Origin: Meandrina meandrites
Lineage: Eukaryota > Cnidaria > Anthozoa > Scleractinia > Meandrinidae
Direction of reading: 5' to 3'
Assembly: GCA_963693305.1 (NCBI GenBank)
Contig: OY855906.1
Span: 11,526,102 to 11,590,101, forward strand
Length of the DNA: 64,000 bases
The notes under the pieces were generated by a model, which did not search any database, was not told where the DNA came from, and saw nothing but the letters and a program-made list of their open reading frames with translations. Position numbers and translations under genes: made by a program. The first letter of the stretch is position 1. Each line of letters begins with the position of its first letter. Shown piece by piece: positions 44,809 to 54,944 of this stretch.

Positions 44809-45853
44809 AATATGCCAGCTTGATTACTTTGTGTCACGAATATAACCAGGCTATAAGTAAAAATCACACAAACATCGCAAATAGCACAAAACTCCTTGGG
44901 AGAGTTAAATTTTATTAATTAAATCAGAACAATGTCATAATACTCATATTTGATTTCTCATTCATTTTCACGAAAGAGGATTTGTTTGATGTTTTTCCGA
45001 GTGCACTAAACATACATTTTGTCTGTAACAATTAACGGAAAAGAACGCTGGGCTTTTGATACCCTTGATGAGAACGCAGGACAATGTTCTTGTTAAATTT
45101 CGTCGCCTAAAGTAAAGTAGCACATGATAGATTCTCAGGCGTGGGTCAGTAGGCAAACTGAACTACTTTGTGTAGAAAAGATTAATCAGACTGAACTTAA
45201 AGCCATTGAAGCTTCACAAATAACGCAAAACACCTTGTGGGAGTTAAATTATATTTATCACATCGGCGAAGCGGGCTAAACGATATTAGGAGGAAGGGTT
45301 ATCTACTTTCCAATTCTCTTCCAGGTGATTATTTCCTTTCCTCAATGAAAGTCAATAACAATCGAACGAGAGCATTAAAACTTCCACCTATATTTAGGTA
45401 GAAAATAAAGGTTCCGAAAGAAAAAGCCAGTTTGTTGAAAATAAGAGCTTTGAACAAATCATTCTTTGCTTCCTAAGTTTCTAAGTTGTAGCATTTCTAA
45501 GATAAAAAGAAATATTTCGTTTCTTTTGTTTACTGCGAGTGATCCGTACCTAAAACTAAACAAAGATAGCTTAAATTCAGCGAACAAGTCTAATTCAAGA
45601 TTAAAGATCAAAGGATTTTCATTCATTCAACATTCATAACTATGATAATAAATGAAATCTCACAAAAAATATTTCGCCTTCCCTTTTTGGTAGCCACAGT
45701 ATGGCTTCGAAAGAGTTTTTCTAAACGTTACTTACAAAGTTTCTATTATTTTTAAGTCCAATTTGACTGGTGTTGTACTGATATTTTGAAGAAAGTCACT
45801 CATCATTTAACGATAGATTAATTATCCAAGAAGTGATTCAGTATTAATATTTA
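44809..45853. other. Intergenic spacer with paired modules (copy B)
   Basis: Matches 37978-39022. Recurring motif copies lie near 44873 and 45215. No gene. Confidence 0.55.
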
Positions 45854-47054
45854 TCATGTTTCTTCTACGTTCTCTTTACAACAGAGCTTTCTAACTATAT
45901 TTCGTGCACTATCTCTGATTTCCTTTATCCTCCAGAAGTAAAGTAAGGGATTGAAAAACGACGAAGATAACAGTAAGCTAGGTAGCACAAGCGTCCATGG
46001 CGGCAAGGACTGATTCGGTTCTATCATCAGGGTCCATAATAACAAAAATAACTAGTACGCAACATAGGTAGGGGAGGTAACCTATTAAAAATATTGCAAG
46101 AATATACAAAATTGTGAATATAGACTTTCTGTATTTTTTCATATTAATGGCATTTTGATTTGTTTGCACTTGATGTTGATGTTGACGTATGATTCGAAAA
46201 ACCTTGAAATAAGCGAAGATAGTGAGATCAAGACAAAGTGCTGCTGCTAACAAGAAAAAAAAAACTCGCACGCACCAATGACGTATTCTCAGTGTACAGA
46301 CTGTATATGTAACAAGCGTCAAACGGAATAAGGCAAACTACAAAAGTGACGTATAAAATAACGACTCGACGCACTATAAGAAGAGATCTTCGGCTCATAT
46401 GCAGCCACCTTTCTACAGCTATTAGTGTCATAATGATTCCTGTTAGGGAGGAGAAATAACTGGAAACACTGTCAACGAGCGTTAGAACAATGCAGAACAT
46501 CTTTATGTTTCCTGTTAAGCCCGCCAATCCTCCGTAAGAAAAAAGATGGCGGCGGTACATTTGACCACAATACCCTGCGAACCTAACACAGCCAATATGG
46601 CACATAGAAAGCTATGTTTTTGCGAAATTCTTCCCCGTACTAACAACATTGTTCATGCTAGGTTTCAAGTTTTTAAAGTTTTTCTGTGAGTTTTTATGAG
46701 CGTTTTTACGGTTTTCGCGCGCTAAGCATTATAGGTAAATGTACCAGTCGCCATCTTTTTGCGTACGGTGGATTGGTTCATAACATAAAATGGCTGAGTC
46801 AGTAACCCAGTGCAAAAGTCTGTGAAGGCCAAACCAGCAAGAAGAACATAAGATGGAGTCCTGAGCGACGGAGTCCTCCAAACTGCCGCCATAATCAAAG
46901 CATTTCCCACCACTGCCATCGGTGCCAGAAGTGAGGTGATGACACAGATTGTAAGAGTAACCTGAGAGTAAACCGAGGTACTTTTGATTGCGTTTGGAAC
47001 CTGATTTGGAAGGAAACACTTACTGTCCTGTAAACTAGAGGAGTTTAAGGCCAT
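45854..47054 (-). pseudogene. Class A GPCR pseudogene (copy B of the 39023 type)
   Basis: Full-length match to the intact receptor at 39023-39964, from MALNSSSLQDSKCFL (start 47054) to CCKENVEET (45854). Three lesions are visible against that twin. A 243-base MITE (46529-46771) lies in the TM2-TM3 loop. A frameshift falls at an A run near 46252-46262 (ECL2/TM5). Four extra bases near 45977-45980 (TAAGCTAGG against TAAGG) shift the frame in TM7. Each lesion alone would disable the receptor. ERW and GYLPY remain readable in pieces. Confidence 0.9.
46529..46771. mobile_element. MITE inserted in a GPCR
   Basis: The 243-base insertion has terminal inverted repeats of about 33 bases (CCTCCGTAAGAAAAAAGATG against CCACCGTACGCAAAAAGATG on the other strand), then GGTACATTT in both. 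It interrupts the ...CCGCC-AAT-TGG... receptor sequence that is continuous in the twin gene at 39023. The target duplication appears to be only AT, though it could be shorter or longer because the ancestral bases are inferred. No coding capacity. Confidence 0.8.
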
Positions 47055-47997
47055 CTGAAATCTTGAACAACTTCAAGGCAAAGTGCTTTTGAGTTTTGGG
47101 CTTTCCTCGTTTTTATGATTTTTTGCTGATTTTCCTTTTCGCTCTCTCTCCTGGTTATTAAGAAAATAATAATGTGATATTTAGTTCTGAGTGAAATTTA
47201 CAAGTTTTGAGCATTTTGTAATTCAGCGTTGGTCAGTATGCTAACTTAACTGGTGTTCGAAATTAACCAGGCTAAGCTAAAAACTGTACAAACATCACAT
47301 CTAACACAAAACCACTTGGGGGAGCTGAACTCATTAAATCGAATTAACCTCATTGTATTGCTTTCGCTTGGCTCAATTAATTATTGGTTTTCAAATTTTT
47401 TTTCCAAAATCAATTTGGCTTCATATCTCAGGAGAGGAGATAAGGTTGTGATTTTCTGCCATAGGAACTCTTTACATTCCTTTTTTTTAGATAACGTCAA
47501 TAGCAGAAGCTTTCAGGCTTTGAACAACACTAGACCGAATAACTCGAGATAAATAAATTTGTTAAAATGTGTTAGCTCACTATTGAACAGAAATATATTG
47601 ATTCTGTTTAAAAAATGCTATTGAAAAATAACATGCTGGTAAAAAAAATCGCAACCTTTTTTCGACACTCTATTGTAAAGAGTTTTGCTGTTTAAATTTG
47701 TTTGGAGTCCATGGGAAAAACATCAAAAATTATTTTTACCCTTTTTGGCATTTGTCATTTTAATTAAAAGCTACATGTCATTAAAATTGGGTATTGTAAG
47801 GGCCTCTGTGTTGACCTCTGCATGAGCGGGTACAATGTTCAATGAAAGATCCAGTGTTGTATGAGCTTTTCTATTCAAGGAAAAGTTATCATTCCGAATT
47901 AGAAATTAATAAAAATCGTTTCTTTTTTTAACTTTTTAGCAGAAGCCGTAAAAAACGCTCTACTGATTACCAACCAATTGACAATTCTTAAAGTGCC
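47055..47997. other. Intergenic receptor spacer
   Basis: Upstream region of the pseudogene at 45854, with a module motif near 47295, followed by diverged spacer sequence to the TTAA palindrome. No gene. Confidence 0.5.
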
Positions 47998-48549
47998 CCT
48001 GTGATCAAATTTTCGAATTGTATTTTTTTACATGTTCGTGTACAACTAGACGTCCTTATTCGTCTTGCCAAATTTCAATCCATTACGAACATCAGAAGTC
48101 ATTTTATTTTAACATTTAATTCCGAAAATTTACGGCCGCCATTACAAAACCCTGTTCCAAGGTTTGGTTGCAAATGAGAGAAAGTGACGTCAAAGGCTCA
48201 AACATACCTCACGGGTTGAAATTTTAATAACAATCAGCATAAAAAATTGCACGAAGAACACGTCCAAAGTTTTTGTTCCTTTTCGCGTGATTTTGAACAC
48301 TTATTGTTATTCTCATTTCAACCCGTGAGGTATTTTTGAGCCTTTGACGTCACTTTCTCTCATTTGCAACCAAGGCTTGGAACAAGGTTGATTAATGGCG
48401 GCCGTAAATTCTCTGAATTAAATGTTAAAACAAAATGACTTCTGATGTTCATAATGGATTGAAATTTGGCAAGGTGGGTAAGAAAGTCTAATAGGACACG
48501 AAAATGTAAAAAAATGAAACTCAAAAATTTGATCACAGGGGCACTTTAA
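47998..48549. mobile_element. TTAA-flanked palindromic element
   Basis: A 552-base foldback begins TTAAAGTGCCCCTGTGATCA and ends TGATCACAGGGGCACTTTAA. The arms are about 230 bases, with conserved blocks such as ACGGCCGCCATTA, GAGAGAAAGTGACGTC and CCTCACGGGTTGAA mirrored on the right. The TTAA at each end fits a piggyBac-type target duplication, although it could instead be part of the repeat. The centre is a short unpaired region near 48240-48300. No transposase. Confidence 0.75.
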
Positions 48550-48794
48550 GGATAGATTTTGAGGTCAAAAGTCACCTACAGGAAATCTAAAAAAGTAGTT
48601 AATTAAAATTGCCATAATTGCGACCCTTTCTTCAAACGCTTAGTTCGCTAAAACGTTATTACAAGGTTTCTATCAGTTCTATAAATACAATTTCTATGTC
48701 ACTAACGTTGTACTTAATATCTTGAGTAGAAATTTTATCGTCATCATTGCTCGATGACTGTTTTTTAAGAATCCAACAAGTGTTACAGTATTTA
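48550..48794. other. Short spacer
   Basis: No feature beyond diverged receptor downstream sequence. Confidence 0.4.
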
Positions 48795-49533
48795 AATTAT
48801 TACGATTCCTCTCCGTTTTCTGTACAACATAACTTCCTTACAATACTTCTTACACAATCTCTTATTTCCTTTATCCACCGATAGTACAGTAAGGGATTCG
48901 CAAACGATGAAGGAAACACAATGGCCCGCAAACATCAAAGCCCGTAAATGCCGATTCATTTCCGATTTCATCATAATGCTAATTAGAAAAACGCAGCACA
49001 CGTACGTAGGCAACGTTACTCAGTAAAATATTGCAAGAATGTAAATGATTGTGAATACAGTCCTTTTTGTACTTTTCGATGTCAATGGCGCTTTGATAAG
49101 TTTGCACTTAGCTTTAATGTTCACGTTTGACCTGAAAAACTTTGAAATAAGTGAAGATAGGGAGAACAAAACAAAGTGCTGCAGCTAAAAGGAAAATAAC
49201 ACCAAATGTACTAAAAAATTTATTCGTATTGTATCGACCGTACATGTTACAAGCCACGAGCGGAATTAACAAAGCTACAAAGGTAATATAAAGAATAACG
49301 ACTCGATGCACAAAAAGAAGATACCTTCGGCTCATATGCAGCCATCTTTCCACAGCTATGACGGTGCGTGTTAGGGAGGAAAAGTAGTACGCAGCGCTTT
49401 GTGTGATAAAACTAGCAGTGCAGCACATCGGTTGTAAGAGTTAATTGATAGTAAACTGAGGTGCTTTTAAAGGCGTCTGGAAAAAAAGAAACGAACACCA
49501 GCCGCCCGGTAAACGAGAGGAATTCAAGGCCAT
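48795..49533 (-). pseudogene. Class A GPCR pseudogene with internal deletion
   Basis: The start ATG at 49533 is followed by the N-terminal block (MAFNSS-like, SVYYQLTL). The sequence then jumps from the beginning of TM1 directly to TM3 (CCTASFITQS), so TM1-TM2 and the connecting loop (about 240 bases) are deleted. TM3-TM5 are open (49114-49428) and include VERWLHM and CNMYGRYNTNKF. Frameshifts follow in the QNA loop (near 49070-49120) and TM6-TM7 (48792-49013). Missing helices rule out a working receptor. Confidence 0.85.
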
Positions 49534-50178
49534 TGCTGAACGTTACTCTAAAAGGGAGCAGCTTCACATAAAAATGACCAGCACAGTGAATCTTGATTTT
49601 TCCACGTTCTACGGTCCTTTAAAAGTTCTTTATTCTAACTCTTCCAAGGCAATTCTGGGAACACTATCTTGAGATGCCTGTGTATTCTTCCGGAATAATT
49701 CCTTTTTTAATTAATTAAAAGCTTCATAAAATAAAATGAAGAGGCAATTTTTTGCACTTTGAGGAAATGGTAAAAACCCTTCTTTATTTATTTCTTGGCT
49801 TCCTTACAAACGGTTTTCATTGCAAACCATCCTGCAATAAGTTTTTTTAAAATAAACATATATTCTTTTGAGACAATGTAACGTGTAGAGGTGTACAGGA
49901 AAGCTAAATTAAATATATTAAATCCGGGTAATGATTATTTTTTAACACGTCGAATAATTCTTCTTCATCTAACAATTTTATTACAATTACTTAGCAATGG
50001 AATATGATGAAAATCATTGCATTTTCTATTGCGTAAGCCAAACAACTGAATTTTTACTAAATTATATCATTAAGTTATAGGCTTTCTGATATTTCCAAAT
50101 ACAATTTCTCTCTTTTATCATTAGCTTAATTCCCATGACGTGTGACTCGCGTTATACTGTTGTACAATGTTACACGTT
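49534..50178. other. Intergenic receptor spacer (downstream module)
   Basis: Short upstream sequence of the pseudogene, then the downstream module of the gene at 50179 with minus-strand AATAAA at 49793-49798. No gene. Confidence 0.55.
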
Positions 50179-51120
50179 TTATAATTCCTCTCCGTTCCCT
50201 TTACAACACAAGCTCCTTACGATATTTGCAACACTATCTCTTATTTCCTTTATCCTCCGATAGTAAACCAAGGGATTCACAAACGATGAAGAGAACACAA
50301 TGGCCGCGCAAACACTTATGGCTGCTGACGACGATTCAGCTCTAAAATCGTCCATAATGCTAATTACCAAAATGCCACACACGAAGGGAACGTAACTCAG
50401 TAAAAATATTGCAAGAATAAACAGAATTGTAAAAAAGGACTTTTTGTATTTTTCGATGTCAATAGCGTTCTGATTCGTTTGCACTTGACTTTGATGTTCA
50501 CGTATGATCCGAAAAACTTTGAAATAAGCGAAGATAGTCAGAGAAAAACAAAGTGCTGCACCAAATAACAACACAACAATAAATGCGCTGAAGAATTCAT
50601 TCGTCTTATACCAATTGTAGATGTGGCAAGCGACAAGTAAAATAAGCAAAACAACAGATATTATATAAAGACTAACGACTCGACGCACTGTAAGAAGAGA
50701 CTTTCGGCTCATATGCGGCCATCTTTCTACAGCTATAATTGTCATGACGATGACTGTTAGGCAGGAAAAGAAGTATCCAACGCCTTCTGTGATAATACCG
50801 GCAATGCAAAACATCTTTCTGTTTCCGGCTAACCTCGCTATCTGGTTCATGACAAAAAACGGCTGACTCAGTAGCCCACAGCAAACGTCTGTGAAGGCCA
50901 AACCAGCAAGAAGAACATAAGATGGAGTCCTGAGAGACGGGTTCCTCCAAATTGCCGCCATAATCAAAGCATTTCCCGCCACTGCCATCGGTGCTAAAAG
51001 TGAGGTGACAACAGAGGTTGTAAGAGTTACCTGATAGTAAACTGAGGTGCTTTCACTGACGTTTGGATAAATGAGCAATGAACACCAGCTGTACGGCAAA
51101 CGAGACGAATTGAACGCCAT
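50179..51120 (-). CDS. Class A (rhodopsin-like) GPCR, array member 11
   Basis: Intact intronless ORF of 313 residues. The N-terminus MAFNSSRLPY has the N4 sequon, with a further NVS sequon near residue 20. TM1 GN and TM2 LAFTD are present, followed by VCCGLLS where relatives have FCTGLLS. TM3 Cys is present. The loop after ERW carries a Pro (ERWPHMSRKS) instead of Leu, which is unusual at the G-protein-facing side. ECL2 is CHIYNWYKTNEFF; TM6 is SYVPF and TM7 is NPLVYYRR. The tail is CCKGNGEEL. W4.50, P5.50 and W6.48 are absent as in the family. It is the last intact receptor on this side of the array. Confidence 0.9.
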   Translation of the reverse strand: MAFNSSRLPYSWCSLLIYPNVSESTSVYYQVTLTTSVVTSLLAPMAVAGNALIMAAIWRNPSLRTPSYVLLAGLAFTDVCCGLLSQPFFVMNQIARLAGNRKMFCIAGIITEGVGYFFSCLTVIVMTIIAVERWPHMSRKSLLTVRRVVSLYIISVVLLILLVACHIYNWYKTNEFFSAFIVVLLFGAALCFSLTIFAYFKVFRIIREHQSQVQTNQNAIDIEKYKKSFFTILFILAIFLLSYVPFVCGILVISIMDDFRAESSSAAISVCAAIVFSSSFVNPLVYYRRIKEIRDSVANIVRSLCCKGNGEEL

Positions 51121-53454
51121 TGCCGAGAGTTGCTTGAACAGAAAATGACCTGCTTAGTGAATTTTGGCGTTTCCACTTTTTTGATCCTTGTTAAACGAAC
51201 AACTTGGGGGAGCTTTATTCATAAAATCAGCCAAATGCCATTGTATTAATTTTGTTGTAGTGAGCTGGTTTAATTGTTTCGCATTCAATTGTTTCCTTAA
51301 TTATAGGGCTTCTAAACTCAGGATGGTCATATAAGTGTGCAGTTTTCTGCCAATGACAGGAACTCTTAAATTTGTAAACAATTCTTTTTTTTTCGTTCGA
51401 AAACAATAAAGGCCAATAAATACAGCTGTCAAACTTTAGAATAGCTTGGAACAAAGCAGTTTCGTGTCGAAAATGTGTTTCCGCACTTTTCAAAAGAAAT
51501 TTATACTGCTGAGAAAATTGATTTCGAAAAACATCGCATTGGAGGAAATAACACATTTTAGGCAGTTGGCTCAGTAATAGTAATTGGACTGAGTGAAGTA
51601 CAATTCAGGGAGTAATCGCGCGAGTAAATTCAAATCGATTTGAGTGAACTTGATTAAAAGCCACTGGAACTCTTAACAAATCACTCCTTGCTTCATTAAA
51701 AACTGCATGTCATAAAAATCGGGATAACTGTGTGTGGTGTCTCAGGATAAGCCTGGATAAGCTAAATTGATATAAACCTATGCGTGATTTTTTTTTCATT
51801 ACAAAAATACAATAAAAACGCTTTCTTATCAAGTCATCTGCCAACATTTCCTTCATAGTTTTAGTACAAAGCAATTCATAGAGAATGACTAAGTAACATA
51901 ATAAAATCCTGCTGGCTACCTTTCCGAGGGGGGCGCTGGGGCCTAGTAGAAACAGAAAACCGCACAAAAAATCCCAAACCTTAACCCATTAAACGGGGAA
52001 ATTTTAAACAAAAAGTGTTTTTTAGACGTTTTTGACTTTTCTGATCACTTACACTTGTATTTTGAACCAGAGTCTTGCAATTGGGACGTGGTTGGAGCGC
52101 ATAATTGAGGTAAAAATTGCCACAAAGAAACCGAAAACCAAAAGGGAAAAACCGAAAACGTCATCGGTTACCAAATCCGACATGACAGAAAAACAATAAA
52201 ATCGCTTTTTTAAAAAGTCATCTGCCCAAATTTTCCTCATAGTTTCAGTACAAAGCAATTCATAGAGAATGACTAAGTAATATAATTAAATCCTGCAGGC
52301 TACCTTTCCAAAACAGGTCATTGAGTTATCCTTATTCATCTAACAATCTAAATAATAATTACAAGTAGTAAATAATGGAAAATAACAACACAATCACTCA
52401 ATTGACAAAAAAATAAGATGCAGATAGTTGCCAGTTACTAATTACATGGAAAGCCAGAATTTGTAAAACAAATACACACACGATGCGCGAAAAGGCTTGC
52501 GTGATCTAGGACATTCTCTTGTTGTTGTTGTGGTTTGGTAACTTTACTACATTATTAATTCTTACTTACATTATTACATTTTCTAACATTATTAGCTCAG
52601 TAGATAGATCATGCAATCACCATAAAAACCAGCTAGTTCACATTTTATTAGATATTTATTTGTGTTTTGCATTTATCTTTCTCAATTAAGTAGAGGAGTA
52701 GATATAATGCTTGGCGATTATACAAGCAGAGGCAGAGGTTGAAACCAAGTTGTTGGCTAAAGTTGATTATGAAACCGTACATTATAGTTTTATTGTTCAA
52801 ATCGATGAGGTCGTCGTTCTTAACATTCCACCAGTTAGAAAACCTTTGCGAGAAATGGTTGCATTTCACTGGCATTTGGCCGGCCAAAAAAATTGTCTTC
52901 CATTGATTACTTTACAAATTATATAACAAGGTTTCCTTTATTTTTACTGAAATGTAATTTTTCTTTGCAGTCATAACAAATAATAGTTCTCAATATAGCT
53001 ACCCCCGCCTGTACACTATTAGGCGATTTTACTGTGCCAAGAACATCGCAACATAGTTTGCTGCGGAATTGATAATCCTTTGCGTAATAAAGACGCTGAA
53101 CCACTATTAGCAAAAATTCGCGTGATCAGATGGAGCATTAAGATACCAAACGCATAGCATTTAAAAATATATATATCTCTGTCATTTCTCAACTTTAGAC
53201 AATTCACGGTGTATGGACGAAATTTCCCCTTCATTGTTTCAGCGACTGTTAATTTTGCTTTTCGTAAATTTAAACAGGCCTTTACGAAATTTGTTCCTGA
53301 AGCAAGGTATTTATTCTGTTCTGGGTAACACTGACTACATTGTCACGCAATGATTTCAATCCACAAGCGAATATCTGCTTACAAAATTCGACGAAAACAA
53401 AGTCTTGGGGTACCCTAAGAGAGGGTTGTGACTGTCAATGAGTAAAGTTGTATG
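51121..53454. other. Long intergenic spacer
   Basis: The first 500 bases resemble receptor-upstream sequence (module motif near 51200). A direct repeat of about 130 bases occurs at 51797-51930 and 52187-52315. The remainder, including the small ORFs near 52650-53230, shows no recognisable gene, RNA or element. Confidence 0.5.
51797..52315. repeat. Spaced direct repeat (about 130 bases, two copies)
   Basis: Copies at 51797-51930 and 52187-52315 share TCATCTGCC, TAGT.T.AGTACAAAGCAATT and GAATGACTAAGTAA in the same order at roughly 85-90% identity by eye, about 390 bases apart. Confidence 0.65.
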
Positions 53455-53771
53455 TCTGAGAACACCGCTAATACAGAGAATCTTTCTGTTTCCAGCTTAT
53501 CGGTACAAAACAAACAACGACTCTCTCAGTAACCCAGCGCAAAAGTCTGCGAAGGCCAAACCAGCAAGAGGAGCATAAGATGGAGTCCTGAGAGAAGGGT
53601 TCCTCCAAATTGCCGCCATAATCAAAGTATTTCTCGTCACTGCCATCGGTGCTAAAAGTAAGGTAACCACAGAGGTTGTAAGAGTGACCTGTCAATAAGG
53701 TGCTTTACTGGCGTTTGAACCAAATAGAAACCAACACCAGCTGTCGGTTATCGAGAGGAACTGAAGGACAT
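53455..53771 (-). pseudogene. Class A GPCR N-terminal relic
   Basis: The start ATG at 53771 and the N-terminus through TM1, TM2 (NPSLRTPS, LAGLAF) and the loop before TM3 are recognisable. The sequence then leaves the family at 53455. Small deletions occur near 53695 and 53520. No matching C-terminal half is seen to the left. Confidence 0.75.
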
Positions 53772-54584
53772 TGCCGAATGTTACTCTGAAACCTCGAGGT
53801 TCTCGAGCTCTCTTATAAAGGAAAGTACGCGCACAGTGAGCTCGAAACAACTTGGAAAGTTCTATTCATTAAATCAGCTCGACGTAACTGTGCGCGTTTA
53901 ATTATTTTGCATTCAATTGTTTCTTTAATTAAAAGTTTTTCAACTTAGGATAGTATAGTGCGTTTGTGGTTTTGTGCCCTAGGAACCCTTTACAATTCTC
54001 TTTTTAGTTTTTTCGTGCCAAATTAATAAAGACCAATAAATACAGCTGTCAAATTTTCTTAGTTTAGGATAGCTTGAAACAAAGCGATTTTTTTATTCAA
54101 GATGTGTGTCCTCAATTTTTCACAAAAAATTGATGCTTGTGAGAAAATTGCTATTAAAAAGGGGACAGCACACTTGTAGAAAAAAAAACTGATTTTACAC
54201 ACTCACTTACCTTATCAGTTAAATTAACTTGGGAGCCCATGGAGAAAAACAAACATCATAAAAAACCATTGCAACTTTTAATAAATCTCTCCTTGTCTTG
54301 TCACTGAACGATCTTTATTCGTCTTACAGTATCAATAATAATTACAAAAAGAAAATAATGGAAAATTACAAGAATAGTTGCATTCCTCTGGCATTAGGCC
54401 GGCCACAAAACTTGTCTTCCACTGACTACTTTACAAAATTTAATAACTACTCAGTTTCCTTTATTTAACCTGAAATGCAATTTCTCTTTGCAGTCATAAT
54501 TATGACTGTGACTCACGCTGTACTGATTCCTGATATCATCTATATATCTTTACTGACAACTATTTTGGTAAAATATTGAAATTA
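53772..54584. other. Intergenic receptor spacer
   Basis: Receptor-type upstream and downstream spacer sequence, diverged (AACAACTTGGAAAG near 53845). No gene. Confidence 0.45.
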
Positions 54585-54838
54585 TTATGAATCCTCTCCG
54601 TTCCCTTTACAAAACAAGTTCACTACAATACTTCTTACACTATCTCTTATTTCCTTTATCCTCCGATAGTAAAGCAGTGGATTCGCAAACGATGAAAAAA
54701 ACACAATGGCCGAACAAACATTAAAGGCCGTATTCGACAACTCAGTTCGGAATTCGTCCATAATGCTAACTATGAAAACGCAGCACACGTAGGGAACGTA
54801 GCTCAGTAAAAATATTGCAATGATATAGAGAGTTTTCC
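54585..54838 (-). pseudogene. Class A GPCR C-terminal part cut by a LINE
   Basis: An open 85-codon stretch covers TM6 (SYVPYVCC), ECL3, TM7 (ANPLLYYRR) and the tail CKGNGEDS, with good conservation. The match ends at 54838, within the segment just before TM6, where LINE 5' sequence begins. The N-terminal part would be expected at higher coordinates but is not found before the window end. Confidence 0.78.
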
Positions 54839-54944
54839 TCAAATACGTTCACCTAAAGGGGACTGGGACGAGGGCAAGATGGCGAAATAGACGTGTTTTT
54901 TGAAGCTCCGTCAGCAGTGGCAGTAAAACCTTTATTTGCAGCCT

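Larger units (their letters stand above)
40736..47290. repeat. Segmental duplication, copy B
   Basis: Direct repeat of 32823-40160 with the same gene order on the same strand. It lacks the Helitron-like insertion but has its own 243-base insertion at 46529-46771. Copy B keeps an intact first receptor and a broken second one, while copy A has the reverse. Confidence 0.88.

Noticed and set aside
50179..51120. An olfactory-type or adenosine-type receptor name for the array
   Set aside because: Class A membership is clear, but the missing W4.50, P5.50 and W6.48 and the absence of a database search do not allow a named subfamily or ligand.
52648..53234. Several 60-80 codon ORFs as small genes
   Set aside because: No shared motif, no receptor similarity and AT-rich composition; chance ORFs are expected at this length.
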